Positions 53,477 through 62,719 of a stretch of DNA of 64,000 bases are shown in pieces. Position 1 is the first letter of the stretch. Each line of letters begins with the position of its first letter. The stretch lies in the NCBI RefSeq assembly GCF_022012305.1, contig NZ_JAKLTM010000004.1:186001-250000 (forward strand), given 5' to 3'. Both the position numbers and the translations under genes were made by a program. The stretch is from Ramlibacter paludis (GTDB taxonomy: Bacteria > Pseudomonadota > Gammaproteobacteria > Burkholderiales > Burkholderiaceae_C). The notes below the pieces were generated by a model. That model saw only the letters and a program-made list of their open reading frames with translations. It did no database searches and was not told where the DNA came from.

Positions 53477-54274
53477 ATGTCCCTCATCATCTTCTCCCAC
53501 GGCAACAGCTTCCCCGGCGCCACCTACAGCGTCCTCTTCAAGAGCCTGCGTTCGCGCGGCTTCCTGGTGAAGGCCATCGACAAGTTCGGCCACGACCCGC
53601 AGTACGCGCCCAGCAACAACTGGCCCGGCCTCGTGCAGCAGTTGCACGACTTCGCGGCGCGCGAGGTCGACAAGGCCGGCGAGCCGGCCTTCCTGGTGGG
53701 CCATTCGCTGGGCGGCTTCCTCAGCCTGATGTGCGCCGCGCGCCATCCGCAGCTTGCGAAAGGCGTGCTGCTGCTCGACTCCCCCATCCTCGGCGGCTGG
53801 AAGTCGCATGCGGTGCGCGCCGCCAAGCGCACGCAGCTGGTGGGCTCGATCTCGCCGGGCGCGGTGAGCCGCAAGCGCAAGAGCCGCTGGCCCACGCGCG
53901 AGGCGGCGCTGGAGCACTTCCGCCACAAGAAGGCCTTCGCCCGCTGGGACCCGCAGGTGCTGGCCGACTACATCACGCACGGCACCCACGACGAGGACGG
54001 CGAACGCGTGCTGGCCTTCGACCGCGACATCGAGACGGCGATCTACAACACCTTGCCGGACAACCTCGACCGGCTGCTGAAGCAGCATCCGCTGCGCTGC
54101 CCGGCCGCGTTCATCGGCGGGCTGCAGTCGGAGGAGATGAAGCAGGTGGGCATGGGCATGACGCAGAAGATCACCGAAGGCCGCGTGATGCTGATCGAAG
54201 GCAGCCACCTGTTTCCGATGGAGAAGCCGGTGGCGACGGCCGCAGCGATCGAGGCGGCGCTGCTGGCTTTGTGA
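53477..54274 (+). CDS. Alpha/beta-fold hydrolase
   Basis: A 265-aa hydrolase with the nucleophile elbow GHSLGG (VGHSLGGFLSLMCAARHPQ), the oxyanion loop SHGNSFPG and a late catalytic His in EGSHLFPME. No signal peptide. Substrate unknown. No clear ribosome site: the upstream sequence is mostly the palindromic repeat. Confidence 0.85.
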   Translation: MSLIIFSHGNSFPGATYSVLFKSLRSRGFLVKAIDKFGHDPQYAPSNNWPGLVQQLHDFAAREVDKAGEPAFLVGHSLGGFLSLMCAARHPQLAKGVLLLDSPILGGWKSHAVRAAKRTQLVGSISPGAVSRKRKSRWPTREAALEHFRHKKAFARWDPQVLADYITHGTHDEDGERVLAFDRDIETAIYNTLPDNLDRLLKQHPLRCPAAFIGGLQSEEMKQVGMGMTQKITEGRVMLIEGSHLFPMEKPVATAAAIEAALLAL

Positions 54275-54278
54275 TGCG

Positions 54279-55691
54279 TCAGGCGGCAGGCGTGCCCTGC
54301 CCCAGCCCCAGCGTCGAATCCATCCCCCAGTTCCCCACCTTCGCCGTCGTCGCCATCAGCCGCTGCACCAGCAGCCGGATGAACACCTTGTCGAAGCGCT
54401 TCTGCAGGTCGTCCGACGCCTGCCGCAGCGCCGCGTTCGCCACTTCCAGCACCACGACATCCGTCTCCGCCACCGCGGTGGCCGTGCGCATGGGGTTGTC
54501 CGGCTGCAGGTAGGCCATCTCGCCCAGCGTCACGCCCGGCTCCAGCGTCACCAGCTTCCAGCCGTTGCGGCTCACGGTGATCCGGCCTTCCAGGATCACC
54601 AGGAAGGTGTCGCCCGGCGTGTTCTCGCGCATCAGGGTCGTGCCGCGCGGGTGCGGGTGCACGTGGCCCAGGCGCAGGATCTCCCACAGCGCGGCGTCGT
54701 GGAAGCCCTCGAAGAAGGGCAGCTTGCGCATCTGCACGAAGCGCTCGGCGTCGTTGTCCTGCGGCCGGCGCAGCGGCAGCGTGCGGTGCACCTGCACCAG
54801 CGCCTCGGCGAAGTCTGCCCACTCGGCATAGCGGTGCCGCGGCTTCTTGGCCATGGCGCGCAGCACCACCTGGTCCAGTTCGCGCGGCAGTTCGGGCCTC
54901 AGCACGCTGGGCGGCGTCGGGTCCTCGGTGCCGATCTTGTAGAGGATGGCGTATTCCCCCTCCGCCTCGAAAGGCCGGTGCCCCGTGAGCAGCTCGTACA
55001 TCACCACGCCCAGCGAGAACATGTCGCTCTGGTGGGTGAGCGACTCTTCGCGCACCTGCTCGGGCGACATGTAGTAGGGCGAGCCGATGAGCCCCAGCAT
55101 CTGCGTGGTCTCGCCCCGCACCGACAGCGCCGTGCCGAAGTCGGTGACCTTCACGTTGCCGTCGGCCTGCAGCATGATGTTGGCCGGCTTCAGGTCGCGG
55201 TGCACCAGGCCGTAGCTTTGCGCCTGGTGCAGCGCGCTGCAGCACTTGTAGGCGATGTCCAGCACCTGCGGCGGCGGCAGCAGCTTGTCGCGCGCGGTGA
55301 AGGCGGCAAGCGTCTTGCCCTCGACGTACTCCAGCACCAGGTAAGGCGGACTGGCGTCGTCGTCGGCGTCGAGCAGGCGCACGATGTGCGGGTGGCGCAG
55401 GTGGCCGGCCAGCAGCGCCTCGTTGCGCAGCGTGCGGCGGTAGTGCGCGGCCTGCTTCTCGTCGGCCAGCAGGTAACCATGGATCTGCTTCACCGCCACG
55501 TTGCGGCCATGGAAAGGGTCGTACGCGAGGTAGACCACGCTGCTGGCCCCGCGCCCGATCTCGCCTTCGATGCGGTACTTGCCGATCAGCTTGGGGACGG
55601 GCGCTGCTTGCATGACGCGCGCATGTTCGCGCATGGGCGAGCGGGCGGCAACGCCTTTCGTTGCAGTTGTTGCACTGTTGCGGTGCAGCAT
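54279..55691 (-). CDS. Serine/threonine protein kinase with C-terminal cNMP-binding domain
   Basis: A 470-aa cytoplasmic Hanks-type kinase. Gly-rich loop EIGRGASSVVYLA, Lys68 (VAVKQI), catalytic LVHRDLKPANIM (Asp166), DFG at 184-186, and APE-equivalent SPEQ. Residues about 318-430 form a cyclic-nucleotide-binding domain (GTTLMRENTPGDTFLVILEG, LGEMAYLQPDNPMRTATAVA). This resembles a bacterial cNMP-regulated kinase. Start uncertain: ATG at 55691 has a weak GGAACG; ATGs at 55634 and 55613 are alternatives that still include the kinase domain. Confidence 0.87.
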   Translation of the reverse strand: MLHRNSATTATKGVAARSPMREHARVMQAAPVPKLIGKYRIEGEIGRGASSVVYLAYDPFHGRNVAVKQIHGYLLADEKQAAHYRRTLRNEALLAGHLRHPHIVRLLDADDDASPPYLVLEYVEGKTLAAFTARDKLLPPPQVLDIAYKCCSALHQAQSYGLVHRDLKPANIMLQADGNVKVTDFGTALSVRGETTQMLGLIGSPYYMSPEQVREESLTHQSDMFSLGVVMYELLTGHRPFEAEGEYAILYKIGTEDPTPPSVLRPELPRELDQVVLRAMAKKPRHRYAEWADFAEALVQVHRTLPLRRPQDNDAERFVQMRKLPFFEGFHDAALWEILRLGHVHPHPRGTTLMRENTPGDTFLVILEGRITVSRNGWKLVTLEPGVTLGEMAYLQPDNPMRTATAVAETDVVVLEVANAALRQASDDLQKRFDKVFIRLLVQRLMATTAKVGNWGMDSTLGLGQGTPAA

Positions 55692-55765
55692 AGATCGTTC
55701 CGTCCTACGGCCGTGTCGCCGCGCGGACGACAGAGACCGCGCAAGGTCGGCCGCAGATTGTTGGC

Positions 55766-56530
55766 ATGCCTTCCACGACCACCGCCTTCCCGGCCCCTTC
55801 GCTCGCGCTGCTTGCCGCCGAGCCGATCCGCGCCCTGTTCGACTACTGTTCCGCCCGCATGGGCCACCCGGCGCCGGTTACAGGCGACGGCCACCCGGTG
55901 ATCGTGTATCCCGGCCTCGGCGCAAGTGCCTTCACCACCGCGCAGCTGCGCAGCCACCTCGTCGAATGCAAGCTGAGCGCGCTCGACTGGGAGCTCGGCG
56001 TCAACACCGGCCCTGAAGGCGACTTCGACGCCTGGCTGGACCCGCTGGCGGCACGGGTCGAGACCCTGCACAAGCAGCACGGCCGGCGCGTGAGCCTGGT
56101 CGGCTGGAGCCTGGGCGGCATCTACGCCCGGGAAATCGCCAAGCGGGCGCCGCGCGCGGTGCGTCAGGTCGTGACGCTCGCCACGCCCTTCGCCGCCATG
56201 GCCGGCGGCAACCACGCCGGCGCGATCTTCAAGATGCTGGGCGGCGACACGTCCGGCCTCACGCCGAAACTGCTGGATCGCCTGCGCCAGCGCCCGCCGG
56301 TGCCCACCACCTCGATCTACAGCGAAAGCGATGGGCTGGTGAGCTGGCGCGGCTGCCTCGAAACGCCGGCGGCCGACGTGGAGAACATCGCCGTGGGCGC
56401 GAGCCACCTGGGCATGACCTCGCACCCGGAAGTGCTGCGCCTCGTCGCGGATCGCCTCGCGCAGCGCGAGGGCCGCTGGCGCCCCTACGCGGCCAGGCGA
56501 ATCAAGCCTGCCACTGCACCCAGCCGGTAA
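55766..56530 (+). CDS. Alpha/beta-fold hydrolase, lipase-like
   Basis: A 254-aa hydrolase with [20 protein letters not shown] (oxyanion region), nucleophile elbow GWSLGG ([20 protein letters not shown]), an Asp in [12 protein letters not shown] and His in [13 protein letters not shown]. Its 3' end overlaps convergent uppP by 29 nt. Substrate unknown. Confidence 0.83.
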   Translation: MPSTTTAFPAPSLALLAAEPIRALFDYCSARMGHPAPVTGDGHPVIVYPGLGASAFTTAQLRSHLVECKLSALDWELGVNTGPEGDFDAWLDPLAARVETLHKQHGRRVSLVGWSLGGIYAREIAKRAPRAVRQVVTLATPFAAMAGGNHAGAIFKMLGGDTSGLTPKLLDRLRQRPPVPTTSIYSESDGLVSWRGCLETPAADVENIAVGASHLGMTSHPEVLRLVADRLAQREGRWRPYAARRIKPATAPSR

Positions 56531-57326
56531 GGCCGGTCAGCAGCACGACGATCCCGAAGGCGATGCGGTACCAGGCGAACGGCGTGAAGCTGTGGCTGGA
56601 GATGTAGCGCAGCAGCCAGCGCACGCACAGCCAGGCCGCCACGAACGAGAAGAACAGGCCCACCAGGAACATCGGCGCATCGGCGGCCGACAGCAGGTGG
56701 CGTTCCTTGTACAGGCTGTACGCCCCGGCGCCGATCAGCGTCGGGATCGCCAGGTAGAACGAGAACTCGGTGGCCGCCTTGCGCGAGAGGCCCAGCAGCA
56801 TGCCGCCGATGATGGTGGCGCCGCTGCGGCTGGTGCCCGGCACCAGCGCCAGGCATTGCACCAGGCCGAGCTTCAAGGCGTCGAGCCAGGTCATGTCTTC
56901 GACCTCCTGCACCCGCACCACGGCCTGCTGGCGGCGCTCAGCCCACAGGATGATGAAGCCGCCGACGATGAAGGTCGTGGCCACCACCACCGGCGTGAAC
57001 AGGTGTTCCTTGATCGCCTTGCCCAGCAGCAGGCCCAGGACCACGGCCGGAATGAAGGCCACGATCACGTTGAGCGTGAAGCGCTGGGCCTGCTTCTCGC
57101 TTGGCAGCGCGACGATGGTGCTGCGGATCTTCTGCCAGTAGACCAGGATCACCGCCAGGATGGCGCCCGTCTGGATGGCGATGTCGAACACCTTGGCCTT
57201 CTCGTCGTCGAAGTGCAGCAAGGCGCCGGCCAAGATGAGGTGGCCGGTGCTGGAGATCGGCAGGAACTCGGTGAGGCCCTCGACGATGCCCATGATCGCG
57301 GCCTTGGCCAGCATGACGAGATCCAC
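56502..57326 (-). CDS. uppP: Undecaprenyl-diphosphatase UppP (BacA)
   Basis: Recycles the undecaprenyl carrier lipid for peptidoglycan synthesis; 274 aa, about eight transmembrane helices. Catalytic motifs [15 protein letters not shown] and [16 protein letters not shown] are present. GTG start with GGAG 6 nt upstream. Confidence 0.95.
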   Translation of the reverse strand: MDLVMLAKAAIMGIVEGLTEFLPISSTGHLILAGALLHFDDEKAKVFDIAIQTGAILAVILVYWQKIRSTIVALPSEKQAQRFTLNVIVAFIPAVVLGLLLGKAIKEHLFTPVVVATTFIVGGFIILWAERRQQAVVRVQEVEDMTWLDALKLGLVQCLALVPGTSRSGATIIGGMLLGLSRKAATEFSFYLAIPTLIGAGAYSLYKERHLLSAADAPMFLVGLFFSFVAAWLCVRWLLRYISSHSFTPFAWYRIAFGIVVLLTGLTGWVQWQA

Positions 57327-57482
57327 GTGCGCTCCTGCAAAAGAGGCGGATTATCGCTGGCGCGCCTGACCGGGGCCTGCCTCAGCAGCAGAATTTGTCC
57401 GACAGGCCGTGTCGGCATCCCCCGAGCCCTGGCGCGCGGGGTGCCTACAGGCCGCGGGCCCGCCGGCCACCACCATGCACCC

Positions 57483-57653
57483 ATGAAAATCATTCACCTC
57501 CTCCATGTGGTCGTAGCCCAAGCTTTCTACCGCTGGGCGATGTCTGAAATCAGCCCGATGCACCCGGACGTTCCGAAGATCGTCCGCCGGCAGCAGGAGC
57601 TGCAGGAGAAATACCGCCGCATCTGGGGCCGCCAGATGACGCCGTCGCTCTAA
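57483..57653 (+). CDS. Small 56-aa protein, unknown function
   Basis: Sequence begins MKIIHLLHVVVAQAFYRWAM and contains a charged helix (VRRQQELQEKYRRIWGRQ). A weakly hydrophobic N-terminus could be membrane-associated. No clear Shine-Dalgarno sequence. Called on amino acid composition and isolated position; moderate support. Confidence 0.5.
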   Translation: MKIIHLLHVVVAQAFYRWAMSEISPMHPDVPKIVRRQQELQEKYRRIWGRQMTPSL

Positions 57654-57805
57654 GACCAGGCTTTCCGCCGCAGCCACGGGCTGCATTTCGCGCCGCCAGG
57701 CCGCCGTTTCACGGCTCCGGGCGGCCGCTTCGTCTCAGCAGGCTCGCTCCTTCGCTTGCGTCCCGCCACAGTGCGGGCACGCCAAGCCAACCAAGGAGCC
57801 CTGCC

Positions 57806-58354
57806 ATGCTGATCCAGCTGATCACCAGCCACCCCGAAGCCCTCGCCACCATCGTCGCCCGGACGCCTGCCTATGTCTGGGGCCTGCTCGCCGCCCTGAT
57901 GGCGCTGGGCATCAGCCAGCTGCGTGACCGCCAGGCCAGCATGCTGCGGGTGTCGCTGATGCCGCTCGGCATGACGGTGTTCTCCGTCTGGGGCACCCTC
58001 GCTGCGTTCGGCAATTCGCCGGTCCTGGGCCAGGCCCTGGCCGTGTGGTCCGCCGTCGCAGCCGCGCTCTTCGCGCTGATGTTCCGCCGGCCGGTGCAGG
58101 CCCGCTACGACGCCGCCACCCGCACCTACTCGCTTCCGGGCAGCGTGATCCCGCTCGCGCTGATCGCCGGCATCTTCCTCGTGAAGTACTTCGTCGGCGT
58201 CGAACTCGCCATGGCACCGCAGCTGATTCGCGACCCGCAATACGCGCTGACGGTCGCCGGCCTCTACGGCGCCTTCACCGGCATCTTCATCGGCCGCGCC
58301 GCCCGCCTGTGGCGCCTGGCCTTCCGCACCCCGGCCGCGCTGGCCGCCGCCTGA
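57806..58354 (+). CDS. Small multipass membrane protein, unknown function
   Basis: A 182-aa protein with about five hydrophobic helices (AYVWGLLAALMALGISQ, LPLG-type turn, VIPLALIAGIFLVKYFVG, LYGAFTGIFIGRAARLW). It resembles DUF6622-type proteins of Burkholderiales, a tentative match from memory. AAGGAG lies about 8 nt before the ATG. It probably starts an operon running to the LytTR regulator. Confidence 0.75.
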   Translation: MLIQLITSHPEALATIVARTPAYVWGLLAALMALGISQLRDRQASMLRVSLMPLGMTVFSVWGTLAAFGNSPVLGQALAVWSAVAAALFALMFRRPVQARYDAATRTYSLPGSVIPLALIAGIFLVKYFVGVELAMAPQLIRDPQYALTVAGLYGAFTGIFIGRAARLWRLAFRTPAALAAA

Positions 58355-58380
58355 ACGCCAACCCCTACGGAGCACCCACC

Positions 58381-58671
58381 ATGAAGCACCGCGACATCGC
58401 CGACCCCGTCGAACGCCTCGCCCGCCGCCGCGCCGGCGCCAAGCTGGGCTGGTACATCCACGCCAGCGTCTACATCGCCGTCAACGCCCTGCTGGCCCTG
58501 CTGTCCGCCATGGGCGACCGCTCCTGGGCCGTGTTCCCCGCGCTGGGCTGGGGCCTCGGCCTCGCCATCCACGGCGTGGTGGTGTTCCTGGTGACCGGCG
58601 GCGGCGGCCTGCACGAGCGGCTGGTCGAACGCGAGCGCCAGGTCCTCGCCGCCCGCAAGGACGCGTGGTGA
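58381..58671 (+). CDS. 2TM-domain protein, first paralogue
   Basis: A 96-aa protein with two transmembrane helices in a short core (RRAGAKLGWYIHASVYIAVN, LGWGLGLAIHGVVVFLV) and a charged C-terminal helix (HERLVERERQVLAARK). This is the 2TM domain often found next to LytS-type kinases. A close paralogue is at 59704. Its stop overlaps the GTG of the next gene. Confidence 0.85.
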   Translation: MKHRDIADPVERLARRRAGAKLGWYIHASVYIAVNALLALLSAMGDRSWAVFPALGWGLGLAIHGVVVFLVTGGGGLHERLVERERQVLAARKDAW

Positions 58672-59693
58672 AGCCCGCCCGCTTGTTGGCCGGCGCCCTG
58701 CTGGCCGTATGCCTCGGCGCCGCGCAAGCCGCGGTCGGCCTGCTGGAACTGGCGCCGCGGGGCGACGATGGCCCGGTCACCCTCTTCTATCCGACCGCGG
58801 CCGCAGCCGCGCCGGTGCAGCGGGGCCCCTTCCGCCTGCAGCTGGCCTGGCAAGGCGCACCCGCCCGCGGCAACGGCCGGCTCGTGGTGCTTTCGCACGG
58901 TTCCGGCGGCGCGCCCTGGACCTATGGCGAGCTCGCCAGCCGGCTGGTGGAAGCCGGCTTCGTGGTCGCCGTGCCCGAGCATCGCGGCGACAACTGGCAC
59001 GACCACGCCGACGTCGGGCCCGCCAGCTGGAAACGCCGTCCCGCCGAAGTCTCGCGGGCCATCGACGCGGTCGCGGCCGATGCGCGGTTCGCGCCGCTGC
59101 TCCAGCTCGATCGCGTCGGCATGTACGGCATGTCGGCCGGCGGGCACACGGCGCTCACGCTCGCCGGCGGCCGCTGGTCGCCCGCGGTCCTGCGTGAGCA
59201 TTGCGAAGCGCACCTGGCCGACGACTTCCACTCCTGCGTCGGCCTGTCATCGGAGCTCCAGGGCAACTGGCTCGATGCCGCCCGGATGGCGATTGCGCGG
59301 CCCATCATTCGCCACCGCATGGACGACGCCGGCTGGTACACCCACACCGACCCGCGGCTCGCCGCCGTCATCGCCGACGTGCCTTTCGCGGCGGACTTCG
59401 ACCCGGCCTCGCTGGCGCAGCCGAAAGTGGCGCTCGGATTCGTCCGCTCCGGCCGCGACATCTGGCTCACGCCGCGCTTCCACATCGACCGCATCGTGCA
59501 GGCCTGCCAGCGCTGCGAGATGGTGGTGGACCTGCCCGAAGCCAGCCACGGCTCGCTGATGGCCCCGCCGCCGCCGGACCCCGGCGGCACGCTGGGCCGC
59601 CTGCTGCGCGACCCGCCCACGTTCGACCGCACGCTCGTTGCGCCGGCGCACGCGCGCATCGTCGCCTTCTTCGCCCGCCAACTGCTCCCCTAG
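58668..59693 (+). CDS. Secreted alpha/beta hydrolase (dienelactone hydrolase-like)
   Basis: A 341-aa protein with a signal peptide (KPARLLAGALLAVCLGAAQA). The hydrolase core has VVLSHGSGGAPWTYGELASR, a nucleophile elbow GMSAGG (VGMYGMSAGGHTALTLAGG) and a late His in EASHGSLMAPPP. It resembles platelet-activating factor acetylhydrolase/dienelactone-hydrolase-like proteins. Start: GTG at 58668 overlapping the previous stop (GTGA); GTG at 58665 is an alternative. Confidence 0.82.
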   Translation: MKPARLLAGALLAVCLGAAQAAVGLLELAPRGDDGPVTLFYPTAAAAAPVQRGPFRLQLAWQGAPARGNGRLVVLSHGSGGAPWTYGELASRLVEAGFVVAVPEHRGDNWHDHADVGPASWKRRPAEVSRAIDAVAADARFAPLLQLDRVGMYGMSAGGHTALTLAGGRWSPAVLREHCEAHLADDFHSCVGLSSELQGNWLDAARMAIARPIIRHRMDDAGWYTHTDPRLAAVIADVPFAADFDPASLAQPKVALGFVRSGRDIWLTPRFHIDRIVQACQRCEMVVDLPEASHGSLMAPPPPDPGGTLGRLLRDPPTFDRTLVAPAHARIVAFFARQLLP

Positions 59694-59703
59694 AATCCCC
59701 GCG

Positions 59704-60003
59704 ATGCCCCAAGCAATGAGCCCCGAGGAGATCGAGACCCTCGCCCGCAAGCGCGCCGGCGCCAAGATGGGGTGGTACGTGCACGCGTGCCTGTACGTCC
59801 TGGTCAACGTCTTCATGTTTGCCCTGTCGTATTTCGGCATGCGCGGCCGCCCGTGGTCGATCTATCCGGTGCTGGGATGGGGCCTGGGCCTCGCCCTGCA
59901 CGGCATCGCGGTGTTCGTGCTGGGCAGCGGCAGCGGCTTGCGCGAGCGGCTGGTGGAACGCGAACGCGAGCGCCTGCAGCGCGAGCAGGATCGGATGAAG
60001 TGA
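59704..60003 (+). CDS. 2TM-domain protein, second paralogue
   Basis: A 99-aa protein closely resembling the 58381 gene product: RKRAGAKMGWYVHACLYVLV, LGWGLGLALHGIAVFVLG and RERLVERERERL align throughout. Its stop overlaps the GTG start of the histidine kinase. TAGAAT ends 7 nt before the ATG, overlapping the preceding stop codon, so it may have its own leaderless transcript. Confidence 0.86.
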   Translation: MPQAMSPEEIETLARKRAGAKMGWYVHACLYVLVNVFMFALSYFGMRGRPWSIYPVLGWGLGLALHGIAVFVLGSGSGLRERLVERERERLQREQDRMK

Positions 60004-61040
60004 CCATCGACCCGGTCGCCAAGCTGCGGCACATGCTGCAGGCCATGGCCTTCTGCCTGGCCATCGCGACCCTGCAGACCGCGTTCCAGCCGGACCGGCC
60101 CTACGGGCCCGCGGTGACCTATTCGCTGGTGATCGGCCTGATCATCTGGGCCATCATCGACCTGGCCCGCCACCTCGTTCCCTCCTCCGCCGAGACGGGC
60201 TGGCCGCGCGGCTGGCAAGGCCTCGCCCTGGTCGCCGCCGCCATCGCCATCGGCTACTACGCGGGCAACCTGATCGGCGACCTGCTGTGCCGGACGCTGC
60301 ATCTCTACGAAGGCATGCCGGTGGTGAACCTGGAACAGGAGCGCCGCAACGGCATGCTGACCACGCTGCTCGCCGGCATCGTCGCCAGCTACTACTTCTA
60401 CAGCGTCGGCCGCAGCAGCTACCTCGAACGCAAGATGGGCGAGGCGCAGCGCCACGCCAACGAGGCGCGCCTGAAGCTGCTGGAGACGCAGCTGGAGCCG
60501 CACATGCTGTTCAACACGCTGGCCAACCTGCGCGTGCTGATCGCCGTGGACCCCGGGCGCGCGCAGCAGATGCTGGACCACATGATCGCGTACCTGCGCG
60601 CGACCCTGGATGCCTCGCGCGCCACCACGCATCCGCTGCAATCGGAGTTCGAGCGGCTGCGCGACTACCTGGAGCTGATGTCCATCCGCATGGGCAAGCG
60701 GCTGGCGTACGAACTCGACCTGCCGGCCGACGCCGTCGGCGTGCCGGTGCCGACCCTGCTGCTGCAGCCGCTGGTGGAGAACAGCATCCAGCACGGGCTG
60801 GAACCCAAGGTGGAAGGCGGCCGCATCGCGGTGGCGGCGCGCATCGTCGACGGGCGCCTGCTGCTGGAGGTGCACGACACCGGCGTGGGCCAGGCCCAGG
60901 CGTCCACCGGCAAGGGCTTCGGCCTGGCGCAGGTGCGCGAACGGCTGGCCGCGCTGTACGGCGACCGCGCCCGGCTCGATTTCGAGAGCGCGCCCGGCGA
61001 AGGCGCGCACACCCGCATCCAGATTCCCCTGGCCGCATGA
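60000..61040 (+). CDS. LytS/AlgZ-type sensor histidine kinase
   Basis: A 346-aa membrane kinase. About four hydrophobic helices occupy residues 10-135. The phosphoacceptor His168 is in ETQLEPHMLFNTLANL (His_kinase family). The ATPase part has LLQPLVENSIQHGLEPKVEG (N box) and VHDTGVGQA, GKGFGLAQVRERLAALYG. GTG start overlaps the 2TM stop and its stop overlaps the regulator start, so the cognate pair is translationally coupled. Confidence 0.92.
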   Translation: MTIDPVAKLRHMLQAMAFCLAIATLQTAFQPDRPYGPAVTYSLVIGLIIWAIIDLARHLVPSSAETGWPRGWQGLALVAAAIAIGYYAGNLIGDLLCRTLHLYEGMPVVNLEQERRNGMLTTLLAGIVASYYFYSVGRSSYLERKMGEAQRHANEARLKLLETQLEPHMLFNTLANLRVLIAVDPGRAQQMLDHMIAYLRATLDASRATTHPLQSEFERLRDYLELMSIRMGKRLAYELDLPADAVGVPVPTLLLQPLVENSIQHGLEPKVEGGRIAVAARIVDGRLLLEVHDTGVGQAQASTGKGFGLAQVRERLAALYGDRARLDFESAPGEGAHTRIQIPLAA

Positions 61041-61828
61041 ACGCCACCGCCCTCATTGCCGAAGACGAGCCGTTGCTGGCGCAGGCGCTGCAGCTGGAAC
61101 TGGCGCGCGCCTGGCCCGAACTGCAGGTGCTGGAAGCCGTCGGCGACGGCGCGGCGGCCGTGAAGGCGGCGCTGCAGCACCGGCCCGACGTGCTGTTCTT
61201 CGACATCCGCATGCCGGGCCAGGGCGGCCTGGAAGCGGCGGCGGAACTGGCGGAGGAATGGCCGGCCGACCAGCCCTTCCCGGCGCTGGTCTTCGTCACC
61301 GCCTACGACCAGTACGCGCTGCAGGCCTTCGAGACGCAGGCCGTCGATTACGTGCTGAAGCCTGTGCAGCCGGCGCGCCTGCGCAAGACGGTGGACAAGC
61401 TGCGCGAGCTGCTGGCACGGCGCCAGGGCGGCGACGGCTCGCTGGACGCGACCCTGGCGCAGCTGCGCGGCCTGCTCGGTGGCACGGCAGCGCCCCGGCA
61501 GCCGCCGCTCAAGGTGATCCAGGCGAGCGTGGGGACCAGCATCCGCATGGTGCCGGTGGACGATGTGCTGTACTTCGAGGCGGCCGACAAGTACGTGCGC
61601 GTGGTCGATGCGCAGCACGAATCGCTGATCCGCACGCCTTTGCGCGAGCTGCTGCCACAGCTGGATGCGCAGGTGTTCTGGCAGGTGCACCGCGGCACCG
61701 TGGTGCGGGCCACCGCCATCGAGAGCGTGCTGCGGGACGAAGCCGGCAAGCTGCACCTGCAGTTGCGCGGCCGGAAAGAGAAAGTGCCCGTGAGCCGGCT
61801 CTACGCGCACCTGTTCAAGGCGATGTGA
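61037..61828 (+). CDS. LytTR-family response regulator
   Basis: A 263-aa regulator. Receiver domain with acidic EDEP, Asp56 (VLFFDIRMPGQGG) and Lys in YVLKPVQPARL; C-terminal LytTR DNA-binding domain from about 165 (VDDVLYFEAADKYVRVVDAQ, FWQVHRGTVVRATAIESV, VPVSRLYAHLF). Target genes unknown; the linked 2TM genes are candidates. Confidence 0.93.
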   Translation: MNATALIAEDEPLLAQALQLELARAWPELQVLEAVGDGAAAVKAALQHRPDVLFFDIRMPGQGGLEAAAELAEEWPADQPFPALVFVTAYDQYALQAFETQAVDYVLKPVQPARLRKTVDKLRELLARRQGGDGSLDATLAQLRGLLGGTAAPRQPPLKVIQASVGTSIRMVPVDDVLYFEAADKYVRVVDAQHESLIRTPLRELLPQLDAQVFWQVHRGTVVRATAIESVLRDEAGKLHLQLRGRKEKVPVSRLYAHLFKAM

Positions 61829-61835
61829 GCGGGCC

Positions 61836-62570
61836 TCAGAGCCCCGCCACCGCCGCGATCGCGAACCCCGCCTCCACGTGCGGCGTGACCCGCCAGGCCA
61901 TGTTCACGTGGGTGCCGTCGGCCGCGCGCAGGGGGAAATCGCCGCGCCAGGGCTTGCGCCAGGCCGCCACGGTCTGCTCCACCTGCAGCGTCCAGCGCGC
62001 CGGCGCCAGGGTGCTGACGCGGCGGCCCTCGACCTGCTCGCGCGGCTGGCCCAGCAAGGCGCAGAACGCCGCGTTGACTTCGCGGAAAGCGCCGTCGTTG
62101 TCGACCAGGGCGATTGCGCAGTCGACGTTTTCGAAGATGCCGCGGAAGCGCTTCTCGCTGTGGCGCACGTCGCCTTCGAACAGGCGCGAGCGGATCAGGG
62201 CATCCAGCGTCGCCACCAGCACTTGCGGCTCCACGGGGCTCAGCAGGTAGGCGTCGGCCCCGGTGCGCAGGCCCATGGCCTGGTCGTCGGGCTTGACGTG
62301 CACCGCGGAGACATGGATCACCGGCAGCGTCGCCGTGAGCGGCTGGCTGCGCAGCAGGCGGCACACCTCGAAGCCATGCAGGTCGGGCAGGTGGACGTCG
62401 AGCACCACCGCGGCGACGCCCTCGGCGGCCATCTCCAGCGCCTCGGCGCCGCCCGCGGTTTCCAGCGTGGCGAACCCGGCGGCGCGCAGCACGCGGGCCG
62501 TGGAGTAGCGCGCGGTGGGGTTGTCGTCCACCACCAGCACGGTGTGGGGACGAGCCGGGCTTTCCGTCAT
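61836..62570 (-). CDS. Receiver-PAS domain protein
   Basis: A 244-aa protein with a receiver (VLVVDDNPTARYSTARVLRA, Asp in AAVVLDVHLPDLHGFE) and a PAS domain (FRGIFENVDCAIALVDNDG, REVNAAFCALLGQPREQVEG) but no output or kinase domain; it ends soon after the PAS domain. It may be a truncated hybrid sensor or an adaptor. ATG at 62570 used; an upstream in-frame ATG at 62597 is possible. The frame to 63221 is not coding. Convergent with the LytTR gene, 7 nt apart. Confidence 0.8.
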   Translation of the reverse strand: MTESPARPHTVLVVDDNPTARYSTARVLRAAGFATLETAGGAEALEMAAEGVAAVVLDVHLPDLHGFEVCRLLRSQPLTATLPVIHVSAVHVKPDDQAMGLRTGADAYLLSPVEPQVLVATLDALIRSRLFEGDVRHSEKRFRGIFENVDCAIALVDNDGAFREVNAAFCALLGQPREQVEGRRVSTLAPARWTLQVEQTVAAWRKPWRGDFPLRAADGTHVNMAWRVTPHVEAGFAIAAVAGL

Positions 62571-62719
62571 CGAGTGGGGTCCATGGAAGCTCAGCATAGC
62601 GGAAGGCAGGCCGTTGCGCGCGCTGGCGCGTCCGCCGGGGAGGTGGGGCAAATGTCTGGCAGAGCCTGTGGGCGGCGTCCTACAGGGCGCAGCGCGCGCG
62701 ACGCGGTTTACTACCGCCA

